DNA from: an uncultured Collinsella sp.
GTDB lineage: Bacteria; Actinomycetota; Coriobacteriia; Coriobacteriales; Coriobacteriaceae
Assembly (NCBI GenBank): GCA_900546115.1
Contig: URBQ01000011.1
Span: forward strand, 1 to 63,043
Direction: 5' to 3'
DNA: 63,043 nt
Shown here: positions 56,109-63,043 of the stretch, in pieces
How the letters are laid out: every line of letters starts with the position of its first letter
How positions within the stretch are numbered: the first letter of the stretch is position 1
Notes under the pieces: generated by a model
The model's input: the letters and a program-made list of their open reading frames with translations, nothing else
Databases searched by the model: none
Told to the model about the DNA's origin: nothing
Made by a program: the position numbers and the translations under genes

Positions 56109-56984
56109 ATGGACATGACGGATATGACGAGGGCGGCCGTGTCACGCCGTCACTTTTTGCAGCTGGCTGGCGCCGGCATGCTTGCGCTGACGGGGACCGC
56201 GCTTGCCGGTTGTGGCAACTCCACCAGCGGCGAGGCCTCCGACAAGGGGTCCAAGCTTGCGGCCATCAAGTCGCGTGGCCACCTGAACGCCGGCGTTAAG
56301 AAGGACGTTCCCGGCTATGGCTATTACGACACCGCCAAGGGCCGCTTTGAGGGCATGGAAATCGATTTGTGCTACCAGATCGCCGCTGCCGTCTTTGGCG
56401 TGAGCTACAAGGAGGCCCGCGCCCAGGAGCTTGTCGAGTTTACCGACGTAACGCCCAAGACGCGCGGCCCGCTGATCGATAACGGCCAACTCGACGTGGT
56501 CGCGGCGACCTACACCATCACCGACGAGCGCAAGAAGAGCTGGGATTTCTCGACGCCGTACCGCACCGACTACGTGGGACTCATGGTCAAGAAGCGTTCG
56601 GGCTTTACCTCGATTGAGGATTTGGATGGCAAGGTCATTGGCGTGAGCCAGGGCGCCACCACGCAGAGCCTGATCGAGCAGATGATCAAGGACAACGGCT
56701 TTAGCTGTAAGCCCGAGTTTAGGGCCTTTAGTGGCTATCCCATCATCAAGAGTTCCCTCGACGCCGGCAATATCGACGTCTTTGCCATGGACCGCTCCAC
56801 GCTGGCCGGTTACATGAACGAGACCGTTGAGCTGTTGCAGCCCGAGGTCAAGTTTGGTGAGCAGGGCTACGGCGTGGCGACCAAGAAGGGCTGCGACCTT
56901 TCGGCCGTGGTCGATCAGGTGATTTGCGATCGTCTGGCCGACGGCTGGCTCGACCAAGAGGTCAAGACCTGGGGTCTTGTATAG
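56109..56984 (+). CDS. Polar amino-acid ABC transporter, substrate-binding lipoprotein
   Basis: A 291-residue SBP_bac_3 family protein. The N-terminus has a twin-arginine-like motif (SRRHFLQLAG) and a lipobox LAGC, so it is probably exported by Tat and lipid-anchored. The mature part shows KSRGHLNAGVKKDVPGYGYY, FEGMEIDLCYQIAAAV and TYTITDERKKSWDFSTPY, which mark glutamine/glutamate-type binders. Several ATGs lie close together at the start; the first (56109) was used. The exact ligand is unknown. Confidence 0.9.
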   Translation: MDMTDMTRAAVSRRHFLQLAGAGMLALTGTALAGCGNSTSGEASDKGSKLAAIKSRGHLNAGVKKDVPGYGYYDTAKGRFEGMEIDLCYQIAAAVFGVSYKEARAQELVEFTDVTPKTRGPLIDNGQLDVVAATYTITDERKKSWDFSTPYRTDYVGLMVKKRSGFTSIEDLDGKVIGVSQGATTQSLIEQMIKDNGFSCKPEFRAFSGYPIIKSSLDAGNIDVFAMDRSTLAGYMNETVELLQPEVKFGEQGYGVATKKGCDLSAVVDQVICDRLADGWLDQEVKTWGLV

Positions 56985-57009
56985 GCACATCGTCCAAGGA
57001 AGGAATCAA

Positions 57010-57756
57010 ATGCTCGAAGGATTATTTGACGCCGACCGTTGGTCGACGACATTTCAAAACATGGGGCCCTTCTGGGAGGGCTTTGGCGTGACGCTGCAGG
57101 TGGTCGTTGCCGGTCTGCTGCTGTCGCTGGTGCTGGGCACGCTGCTGGGCGTGTTCTCTACCACTCGCTCGCGCGTGCTGCGCGCCATAATCCGCGTGTA
57201 CGTGGAGTTTTACCAGAACACCCCGTTGCCCGTGCAGGTGCTCTTTATGTACATGGCCGGCCCGCAGTTTTTGCAGGCCATAACCGGTGCCGACCAGCCG
57301 GTGCGCATCGCGCCGTTCGTTCTGGGCTTCTTAGGCGTGGGCCTGTATCACGCGGCCTACATTTCCGAGGTCATCCGCACTGGTATCGAGGCCGTTCCGC
57401 GCGGTCAGATGGAGGCGGCTCAGAGCCAGGGCTTCACCCGTGCGCAGGCATACTGGTACATCGTGCTGCCCCAGACGTTCAAGATCATTCTGCCGCCGCT
57501 GTGTAACCAGGCGCTCAACCTGGTCAAGAACACGTCGGTGCTGGCGCTTGTGGCCGGCGGCGACCTTATGTACCGTTCCGACAACTTTGTGAGTCTGTAC
57601 GGTTACCTGCAGGGATACATCGTCTGCTGCCTTATGTACTTCATCATCTGCTTTCCGCTCGCCATGCTGGTGCAGTGGCTCGAGCGCCGCTCCAAGGAGC
57701 GTCCGCGCGGCGTGAGCCTCGCCGAGCTGGGGCTCGACAACGTAGAGGAGGCCTAG
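57010..57756 (+). CDS. Polar amino-acid ABC transporter, permease 1
   Basis: A 248-residue permease of the HisM/GlnP type. The membrane part begins GFGVTLQVVVAGLLLSLVLG. The EAA loop that contacts the ATPase is VPRGQMEAAQSQGFTRAQAY. ATG follows CAAGGAAGGAATCAA. The next permease begins three bases after the stop; the two should form a heterodimer. Confidence 0.93.
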   Translation: MLEGLFDADRWSTTFQNMGPFWEGFGVTLQVVVAGLLLSLVLGTLLGVFSTTRSRVLRAIIRVYVEFYQNTPLPVQVLFMYMAGPQFLQAITGADQPVRIAPFVLGFLGVGLYHAAYISEVIRTGIEAVPRGQMEAAQSQGFTRAQAYWYIVLPQTFKIILPPLCNQALNLVKNTSVLALVAGGDLMYRSDNFVSLYGYLQGYIVCCLMYFIICFPLAMLVQWLERRSKERPRGVSLAELGLDNVEEA

Positions 57757-57759
57757 CGC

Positions 57760-58398
57760 ATGGAAATCTTCAACGCGACCAACCTGCTCTACATTTGGGG
57801 CGGCTTTGTTAAAACCATCGAGATCTCGGCGCTGTCGATCTTTTTCTCGCTCATCTTTGGCACGGTGCTGGCGCTTGTTAAAAGCTATGCGCCCCGCCCG
57901 TTCCGTATTTTGGTGAGCGCCTATATCGAGCTGTTCCGCTGCACGCCGAACCTGCTGTGGATCCTGTTTATCTACTTTACGGTGCAGGGTTTGGACATTG
58001 TGATTTCGACCATCGCCTTTACGCTGTTTACCAGCGCTGTTATGGCCGAGATTGTGCGCGGCGGCCTCAACTCGATTCCGCGCGGCCAGTTTGAGGCAGC
58101 GCAGAGCCAGGGCTTTGGCTTCTTTGCCACCATGCGCTACATCATTCTGCCGCAGACGTTTAAGACGATCATTCCGGCGCTGTTTAGCCAGTGCACGACC
58201 GTCATTAAGGACAGCTCGTATCTTTCGGGCATTAACGTGGCCGAGCTCATGTACACGGCAAACGTCGTGATGGCCCACGCAATCGACCTGTCGCAGGTGC
58301 TTATGCTCTACGGCCTGGTGTTTGCGATGTACTTTGTGCTCAACTTTGGTATCTCGCTGCTGGTCCGAGCATACCAACGCCGCATCGTAGCCGCATAG
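57760..58398 (+). CDS. Polar amino-acid ABC transporter, permease 2
   Basis: A 212-residue permease related to the preceding one, with GGFVKTIEISALSIFFSLIF at the start and the EAA loop IPRGQFEAAQSQGFGFFATM. It is the last gene of the importer operon. A 106-base imperfect palindrome starts directly after its stop codon. Confidence 0.93.
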   Translation: MEIFNATNLLYIWGGFVKTIEISALSIFFSLIFGTVLALVKSYAPRPFRILVSAYIELFRCTPNLLWILFIYFTVQGLDIVISTIAFTLFTSAVMAEIVRGGLNSIPRGQFEAAQSQGFGFFATMRYIILPQTFKTIIPALFSQCTTVIKDSSYLSGINVAELMYTANVVMAHAIDLSQVLMLYGLVFAMYFVLNFGISLLVRAYQRRIVAA

Positions 58399-58504
58399 CC
58401 TGGCTTTCCCTGGCACCCAACCTTGGCCTTCAAACCGTCGCTCGCGTACCAAAGTACGCGTCGCTCCTCTTTCAGGCCAATCTTGGGCACCAGGAAAACC
58501 CAGG
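58399..58504. repeat. 106-base imperfect palindrome after the importer operon
   Basis: CCTGGCTTTCCCTGG… and …CCAGGAAAACCCAGG are the ends of a long hairpin. Further pairing comes from ACCCAACCTTGGCCTT with AGGCCAATCTTGGG and from the apical CGCGTAC/GTACGCG around CAAA. It starts one base after the stop codon and lacks a T run. It resembles a repetitive extragenic palindrome or mRNA-end structure. Confidence 0.75.
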
Positions 58505-58565
58505 TACGGTATCGTGGGAATAAGAGATAAACAGCCCTTTTCTCATCTGTTAGAAAGGAATCGCG

Positions 58566-59189
58566 ATGAGCGATCTGGAGAACAAGAAGAATCCTGTGGT
58601 CATTACCATCGCGCGCGATTTTGGTGCCGAGGGTCATGAGATTGGCCGAATGCTTGCCAACGAGCTGGGGATTCCGCTGTACGACAACGAACTGCTGGTG
58701 CGTGCATCGCTGCGTGCGGGCGAGTCGCTCGACAAGATGGCCGCCTACGACGAGCGCCTGGCCGTGGAGAACATGGCGTTTTTGCCCGACCGCTACGACG
58801 CGCGCTCGTACTCGGACAAGTTGTTCCAAAAGATGAGTCAGGTGATCTTGGACTTGGGCGAGACCGAGAGCTGCATTATCGAGGGCCGTCTGTCCGATTA
58901 TCTGCTGCGCAACAACCCCAACCACATTGCCGTGTTGGTGACCGCTCCCTTTGAGGACCGCGTCGAGATTGTGCGCAAGAAGCGTGGCCTCAACAAAAAG
59001 AAGGGCGCCAAGCTGGTCAAACAGCAGCAGAAGGCGCGCGAGGCGTTCTATAAGCGCTACAGTGCCGGAAAGTGGAAGATGACGAGCGGCAAGGATATCG
59101 TCGTCAACCGCGCCAAGCTGGGCCGCGAAGGCTGCAAAGACGTCATAGCCGCTGCCTACCGCTACAAAGTGGCTCAACTCGAAGGCTAA
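58566..59189 (+). CDS. Cytidylate-kinase-like family protein
   Basis: A 207-residue P-loop-fold protein. TIARDFGAEGHEIGRMLANE at the N-terminus replaces the usual GxxGxGK loop, as in the cytidylate-kinase-like family (Pfam cytidylate kinase 2). ESCIIEGRLSDYLLRNNPN and RVEIVRKKRGLNKKKGAKLV correspond to the base-binding and lid regions. Its substrate is unproven; a nucleotide or nucleoside kinase is likely. ATG follows AGAAAGGAATCGCG. Confidence 0.82.
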   Translation: MSDLENKKNPVVITIARDFGAEGHEIGRMLANELGIPLYDNELLVRASLRAGESLDKMAAYDERLAVENMAFLPDRYDARSYSDKLFQKMSQVILDLGETESCIIEGRLSDYLLRNNPNHIAVLVTAPFEDRVEIVRKKRGLNKKKGAKLVKQQQKAREAFYKRYSAGKWKMTSGKDIVVNRAKLGREGCKDVIAAAYRYKVAQLEG

Positions 59190-59195
59190 CCGACC

Positions 59196-59240
59196 AAAAA
59201 CCACCACAAAGGGTACAGGCACCTTTGTGGTGGTTTTTGT
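59196..59240. terminator. Perfect 17-bp hairpin, CCACCACAAAGG family
   Basis: AAAAACCACCACAAAGG pairs with CCTTTGTGGTGGTTTTT around GTACAGGCA. The T run lets it end the kinase-like gene. Its core is the repeat seen at 3873 and 59529. Confidence 0.85.
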
Positions 59241-59294
59241 TTTAGGCCGAGGGGAAGGCCTTGGCGGCAGTGCCTATCCTCGGCTTTTGCATAG

Positions 59295-59510
59295 TCTCGA
59301 TCTGTAACACCAAGCCAGCGAAAATGGCTCTAACTGTTACAGATTGAGATGAACCGTTCGGCCGTCAGCCCAACGTCTTGATCTGTAACACCAGGCGGCA
59401 TATTTGGTCTCTAACTGTTACAGATTGAGATGCAGCGTGGCCGGCCGGCACAATATCTCAATCTGTAACAACTGCAGGGCTCAACGGACTCCAGCTGTTA
59501 CAGATTGAGA
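59295..59510. repeat. Array of six 15-bp boxes, alternating orientation, 40-bp period
   Basis: Boxes TCTCAATCTGTAACA (or its reverse complement) start at 59295, 59335, 59376, 59416, 59456 and 59496, separated by 25 or 26 unrelated bases. Orientation alternates, so they also read as three 55-base hairpins. Four boxes are exact; those at 59295 and 59376 have one and two changes. No open frame spans the array. It is not a CRISPR: direct repeats and cas genes are missing. Confidence 0.95.
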
Positions 59511-59528
59511 CAAAACGACCGGGCAAGT

Positions 59529-59572
59529 CCCAAACCACCACAAAGGTGCCTGCCCCATCGTGGTGGTTTGGG
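59529..59572. repeat. CCACCACAAAGG stem-loop repeat, copy 3
   Basis: CCCAAACCACCAC and GTGGTGGTTTGGG enclose AAAGGTGCCTGCCCCATC. It shares CCACCACAAAGGTGCCTG with the copy at 3875. Confidence 0.8.
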
Positions 59573-59582
59573 CGGCCGGCAT

Positions 59583-59624
59583 AAAAAAGTCCCCGCCGGG
59601 CGTGTGCTCGACGGGGACTTTGCC
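59583..59624 (-). terminator. Terminator of the nfnAB-type operon
   Basis: On the minus strand AAAGTCCCCG and CGGGGACTTT pair, followed by TTTT. Confidence 0.85.
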
Positions 59625-59649
59625 GTTTGGTGGCTAGCGCTGTAGGTGA

Positions 59650-61059
59650 TTACTCGCCCAACAGGCTCTTGGTGATGGAGGCAGCGGCCTTCTTGCCGGC
59701 GCCCATCGCCAGAATGACCGTAGCGGCACCGGTGACGATGTCGCCGCCGGCCCAGATGCGGGGATCGGTGGTCTGGCCAGTCTCCTCATCGGCAACGATG
59801 TAGCCCCACTTGTTGAGCTCCATCTTGCCGCCGATCTTCTTTGCGAAGGGGTTGGCGTTGGTGCCGATAGCCGAGATCGCGACGTCGCAGGGGATCTCCT
59901 CGATGGCGCCCTCGATGGGCACTGGGCGACGACGGCCGGACTCGTCGGGCTCGCCGAGCTCCATCTTCTGGACCTTGACGGCGCACACGGAGCCGTCCTC
60001 GCCGGCGACAAACTCGAGCGGGGAGACGAGCGGCAGAACCTCGACGCCCTCGGCCTTAGCATGGTGCAGCTCGGCACGACGGCAGGGCATCTCGTCCTCG
60101 GTACGACGGTAGGCGATGATGGCATGCTCGGCGCCCAGGCGCTTGGCGGTACGGACGGCGTCCATAGCCACGTTGCCGCCACCAAAGACGACGACGTTCT
60201 TGCCGTGCTTGGTGGGGGTGTCGTACTCGGGGAACTTGTTGGCCTTCATCAGGTTCACGCGGGTGAGGTACTCGTTCGCGAAGAAGACGTTGGGCAGGTT
60301 CTCGCCGGGGACGTTGAGGAACTTGGGCAGGCCGGCGCCGGTCGCCACGTAGATGGCGTCGAAGCCCTGCTCGAACAGCTCCTCGGCCGTGGCCATGTTG
60401 CCCACGACGGAGTTGTACTCAAACTTGACGCCCATGTCCTCCAGGCCGTCAATCTCGCGCTTGACGACCGCCTTGGGCAGACGGAACTCGGGGATGCCGT
60501 AGACCAGCACGCCGCCGCCGGTGAAGAAGGCCTCGAAGACGGTGACGTCAAAGCCGTTGCGAGCGAGCTCGCCGGCGCAGGTGATGCCGGACGGGCCGGA
60601 GCCGACGACAGCGACCTTCTTGCCGTTCTTGGGGGCCATCTTGGGCGTGGAGGCGAGCTCGGGGCGGTCACCCAGGAAGCGCTCGAGCTGGCCGATGGCC
60701 ACGGGCTCGGACTTCTTACCACGGATGCACTTGCCCTCGCACTGGTTCTCCTGCGGGCAGACGCGACCGCAGATAGCGGGAAGCATGGAGTCCTCGCGGA
60801 TGGTATCGAGAGCGCCGCCAAAGTCCTTCTCGCGGATCTGCTCGATAAAGCGGGGGATGTTGATGTTGACGGGGCAGCCCTCGACACAGAACGGCTTCTT
60901 GCAGTTGAGGCAGCGCTCGGCCTCGGCCAGCGCCATCTCCTCGGTGAAGCCCTTGTCGACGGGGCGGAAGTCGCAGGCGCGCTCGGCAGCCGGCTCCTCG
61001 TTATCGGGGGTGCGGGGCGACTTCATATCGGCAACGAAACGACCGTTAACTAGTGGCAT
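59650..61059 (-). CDS. gltA: NADPH-dependent glutamate-synthase-small-chain-like oxidoreductase (NfnB/GltA)
   Basis: A 469-residue flavoprotein. The N-terminal Cys clusters (CLNCKKPFCVEGCP; CGRVCPQENQCEGKC) hold two iron-sulfur centres. An FAD site (KVAVVGSGPSGITCAGELA) and a second nucleotide site (VVVFGGGNVAMDAVRTAKR) follow. As it lies beside an NfnA-like subunit, it most likely forms the electron-bifurcating NADH-dependent ferredoxin:NADP oxidoreductase rather than glutamate synthase; a gltB-type large subunit is absent. Its start overlaps the upstream gene's end by ten bases. Confidence 0.88.
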   Translation of the reverse strand: MPLVNGRFVADMKSPRTPDNEEPAAERACDFRPVDKGFTEEMALAEAERCLNCKKPFCVEGCPVNINIPRFIEQIREKDFGGALDTIREDSMLPAICGRVCPQENQCEGKCIRGKKSEPVAIGQLERFLGDRPELASTPKMAPKNGKKVAVVGSGPSGITCAGELARNGFDVTVFEAFFTGGGVLVYGIPEFRLPKAVVKREIDGLEDMGVKFEYNSVVGNMATAEELFEQGFDAIYVATGAGLPKFLNVPGENLPNVFFANEYLTRVNLMKANKFPEYDTPTKHGKNVVVFGGGNVAMDAVRTAKRLGAEHAIIAYRRTEDEMPCRRAELHHAKAEGVEVLPLVSPLEFVAGEDGSVCAVKVQKMELGEPDESGRRRPVPIEGAIEEIPCDVAISAIGTNANPFAKKIGGKMELNKWGYIVADEETGQTTDPRIWAGGDIVTGAATVILAMGAGKKAAASITKSLLGE

Positions 61060-61889
61060 GCGCAGCTCTTTTCCTCATAGGCCTTGAGGGACTCGCCCTC
61101 TTCGGAACGGTAAGCGGCCTGACGGGCACGAAGGTCATCCCAGTCGACCAGGGTGGCATCGAAGTCGGGGCCGTCGACGCAAGCGAACTTGGTCACGCCG
61201 CCCACCTCGACGCGACAGCAGCCGCACATACCGGTGCCGTCAACCATGATGGGGTTGAGCGACGCGGTGATGGGGGTGTCGTACTTCTGGGCGGTGAGGG
61301 TCGAGAACTTCATCATCGGAACGGGGCCGACGCAGAAGACCTGGCTCACGGCCTTGTCCTGCAGCAGGCGCTCCAGCGGAGCGGTGACAACGCCCTGCTC
61401 GCCGTAGGAGCCGTCGTCGGTGGTGATGTGGATGTGGTCCTCGTCGAGGAGCTCGCGGAACTGGTCCTCCATGAGCAGGAGGTCCTTGGTGCGGGCGCCC
61501 ATGATGGCGTGCACCTCGTGACCGGTCTCGACCAGGTGCTTGGCGACCGGGAAGGCAATTGCCAGGCCGACGCCGCCGCCAATGACGGCGCAGGGGCCCT
61601 CGGCCATCTCGGTGGGAACGCCCAGCGGGCCCACGACGTCGCGCAGCGACTCGCCGGCCTCGTAGGTGGAAAGCATCTCGGTGGTCTTGCCGATAACCAT
61701 GAAGATGAACTCGACCCAGCCCTCGTCACCGTTCCAGCCGGCCAGGGTAAACGGGACGCGCTCGCCCGTCTCGTTGGCGCGGACCATGAGGAACTGTCCA
61801 GCGTGCGCATGCTTGGCGATTGCGGGCGCCTCGATGCGGAACTTGAACACCTTCTCAGAGAACTGCGTCTTCTCCAGGATCTTATACAT
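61050..61889 (-). CDS. Sulfide/dihydroorotate-dehydrogenase-like FAD/NAD-binding subunit (NfnA)
   Basis: A 279-residue protein with a ferredoxin-reductase-like FAD domain (residues ~1-95), an NAD domain starting at GPCAVIGGGVGLAIAFPVAK, and a C-terminal Cys set GTGMCGCCRVEVGG plus FACVDGP that binds a 2Fe-2S centre as in PyrK and NfnA. With the downstream gene it should couple ferredoxin, NADH and NADP(H) pools, a usual trait of anaerobes. ATG follows AGAGAGGGGTTCT. Confidence 0.88.
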   Translation of the reverse strand: MYKILEKTQFSEKVFKFRIEAPAIAKHAHAGQFLMVRANETGERVPFTLAGWNGDEGWVEFIFMVIGKTTEMLSTYEAGESLRDVVGPLGVPTEMAEGPCAVIGGGVGLAIAFPVAKHLVETGHEVHAIMGARTKDLLLMEDQFRELLDEDHIHITTDDGSYGEQGVVTAPLERLLQDKAVSQVFCVGPVPMMKFSTLTAQKYDTPITASLNPIMVDGTGMCGCCRVEVGGVTKFACVDGPDFDATLVDWDDLRARQAAYRSEEGESLKAYEEKSCACH

Positions 61890-61994
61890 AGAACCCCTCT
61901 CTTGTTAGGGCGGCCGAACCGTGCCTCCACGGAAATGGACGGCAGCCCGAATAAAACCGTACGCGCACAGGCGTTGTGCAGACATACGGTGCAA

Positions 61995-62000
61995 ATTATA
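61995..62000 (-). promoter_or_regulatory. Possible -10 box of the nfnAB-type operon
   Basis: Minus-strand TATAAT about 105 bases before the NfnA start codon. No good -35 box is seen at the right distance. Confidence 0.3.
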
Positions 62001-62048
62001 CCCTCATGGACATGCTGTTTACGTGTATCTTCGGCAGGCGGAAAAGTG

Positions 62049-62087
62049 ACCTGCCAAAAAGGGACAGGTTTATTTCGGCAGGTTTTA
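62049..62087 (+). repeat. CCTGCC / GGCAGGTTTTA repeat, copy B
   Basis: ACCTGCC and GGCAGGTTTTA frame GGGACAGGTTTATTTC, the same internal sequence as copy A at 35654. It lies in the 361-bp gap between pth and the nfnA-like gene. Confidence 0.85.
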
Positions 62088-62101
62088 TCAGGCAAAACGG
62101 C

Positions 62102-62145
62102 AAAGGGGGCCGGCCTCGCGCTTTGGTGAGGCCGGCCCCCTTTTG
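62102..62145. terminator. Strong symmetric hairpin between copies B and C
   Basis: AAAGGGGGCCGGCCTC and GAGGCCGGCCCCCTTT form a perfect 16-bp stem. On the minus strand it can terminate pth transcripts. Confidence 0.85.
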
Positions 62146-62210
62146 AGGCATTGCATATGTATGGCGGCGCAGGGTTTATTACGATGCGGCCGTTGCGGCG
62201 TTTCCGCACA

Positions 62211-62253
62211 TAAAACCTGCCAAAATAAACCTGTCCCTAAATAGTAGGTTTTA
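62211..62253 (-). repeat. TAAAACCTGCC repeat, copy C
   Basis: An inverted relative of copies A and B. Read on the minus strand it starts TAAAACCTAC, whose TAA is the pth stop codon, and contains GGGACAGGTTTATTTT before GGCAGGTTTTA. Confidence 0.85.
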
Positions 62254-62880
62254 GTGCTTGCCGTTGGCGGAGGCGGCGCCGTTGACGTGGTCGCGGGCAT
62301 AGACCACGCCGTGCACGATCGCCAGGCCGGCGGCGTCGGCCGCGCGGGCGCAGGTGTCCTGGAAATCCTCGGCCTCGCGGGCGCGCAGCTGCTTAAGCAC
62401 GTAGTCGGCCACGGGCATCTTTCCGGGAGGGTTGCCGATGCCGGTGCGGATACGGCTAAAGTCGCGGCTGCCCATCTTGTCGATGATGGAGCGCAGGCCG
62501 TTGTGACCGGCATGGCCTCCGCCCACCTTGACGCGCACGTCACCGGCGGGAATATCGAGCTCGTCGTGGATTACGAGCAGTTCCTCGGCCTTGATCTTGT
62601 ACTCGCGGCAGAGCTTGGAGATGGGGCCGCCCGAGGTATTCATGTACGACTGCGGCTTGACCAGCACAATCTGGCGCTTGCCGCCCTCTTCCTCGGGGTC
62701 GTTGATGTTGATGAGCGCGACCTCGGCGCCGGCCTGGTTTTTCCAGTACGTGACACCGGCCTGACGGGCCAGCTCGTCGATTGCCTTAAAGCCAGCGTTG
62801 TGGCGGGTTTCGGCATATTCCTCGCCAGGGTTGCCAAGTCCGGCAACCATGCGAATCTTAAGCGGCTGTGCAGCTGCCAT
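62251..62880 (-). CDS. pth: Peptidyl-tRNA hydrolase
   Basis: A 209-residue enzyme that frees tRNA from dropped peptidyl-tRNA. MVAGLGNPGEEYAETRHNAG holds the catalytic His, VKPQSYMNTSG and IHDELDIPAGDVRVKVGGGH the conserved Asn/Asp, and GHNGLRSIIDKMGS the tRNA-side loop. A short C-terminal extension (HVNGAASANGKH) goes beyond the usual ~190 residues. ATG follows GGAGGACAAAC. The stop codon is part of a repeat. Confidence 0.96.
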   Translation of the reverse strand: MAAAQPLKIRMVAGLGNPGEEYAETRHNAGFKAIDELARQAGVTYWKNQAGAEVALININDPEEEGGKRQIVLVKPQSYMNTSGGPISKLCREYKIKAEELLVIHDELDIPAGDVRVKVGGGHAGHNGLRSIIDKMGSRDFSRIRTGIGNPPGKMPVADYVLKQLRAREAEDFQDTCARAADAAGLAIVHGVVYARDHVNGAASANGKH

Positions 62881-63043
62881 GTTTGTCCTCCGTTACGTAA
62901 ACAGTTTAATCAACGACAAAGGCTACCACGCCCGCCGAAGGCGAGGCTTTGCTTCAGCGAAATCCCACCAGACAAAAGCACGGCCACGGCAGAGCGAGCC
63001 GCCGGAACAGAAGAAACCCCCGCGCGACCTTTGCGAAGCAAGG
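62881..63043. other. Window end, upstream region of pth
   Basis: About 160 bp with the pth ribosome site at its left edge. No gene is recognised before the window edge. Confidence 0.5.

Noticed and set aside
59295..59510. CRISPR array
   Set aside because: Boxes alternate in orientation, are only 15 bp long and there are no cas genes; a CRISPR needs direct repeats.

Overview
The window reads as a chromosomal segment of a high-GC Gram-positive gut actinobacterium, most likely Collinsella (Coriobacteriia). This is inferred from the base composition, the gene families and the many small interspersed palindromic repeats; no database search was possible. Coding density is high, most genes have clear GGAGG-like ribosome sites, and no insertion sequence, prophage or CRISPR-Cas locus is visible.

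Layout. 1-323: tRNA-Ile, tRNA-Ala and a second tRNA-Ile. 460-3850: a bifunctional-nuclease-family protein, two small unknown genes and typA. 3870-5860 (minus): a polymer-forming membrane protein and a TRIC/UPF0126 channel. 5990-7440: a DUF559-type nuclease-like gene between two 80-bp inverted repeats, then a hairpin-rich element with tRNA-Ser-like ends, followed by two tRNA-Ser genes. 8183-15113: housekeeping genes rpsF-ssb-rpsR-rplI, dnaB, purA, purD and a NUDIX hydrolase. 15145-17950: an ABC exporter and an unknown membrane protein. 18040-22870: carAB, preceded by a PyrR-type hairpin that should mask the carA ribosome site. 23777-30190: a roughly 2,140-residue secreted, wall-anchored family-31 glycosidase with many accessory domains. 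30400-37700: purE, a class B sortase, moaE, a membrane protein, then purF and purMN.

38059-51478 is the accessory heart of the window. It holds four zinc-ribbon membrane proteins, interrupted by a DUF234 ATPase and a zinc-finger/HTH protein, then a decayed tRNA-Ser and a five-gene operon built around an SPFH (band-7) protein with three C-terminal zinc ribbons. 51711-53104: a RelB-type/PIN toxin-antitoxin pair and a PTS IIA protein. 53292-59189: a PrsA-like foldase, a YqeY protein, a four-gene polar amino-acid ABC importer and a cytidylate-kinase-like protein. 59196-59624: an array of six 15-bp boxes alternating in orientation every 40 bp. 59650-62880 (minus): the two subunits of an NfnAB-type electron-bifurcating transhydrogenase and pth.

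Six purine genes (purA, D, E, F, M, N) and carAB make nucleotide synthesis the main metabolic theme. The glycosidase and sortase point to foraging on host or dietary glycans. The least explained items are the SPFH/zinc-ribbon block, the 40-bp-period box array, the inverted-repeat-flanked nuclease gene and the hairpin element next to the tRNA-Ser genes.
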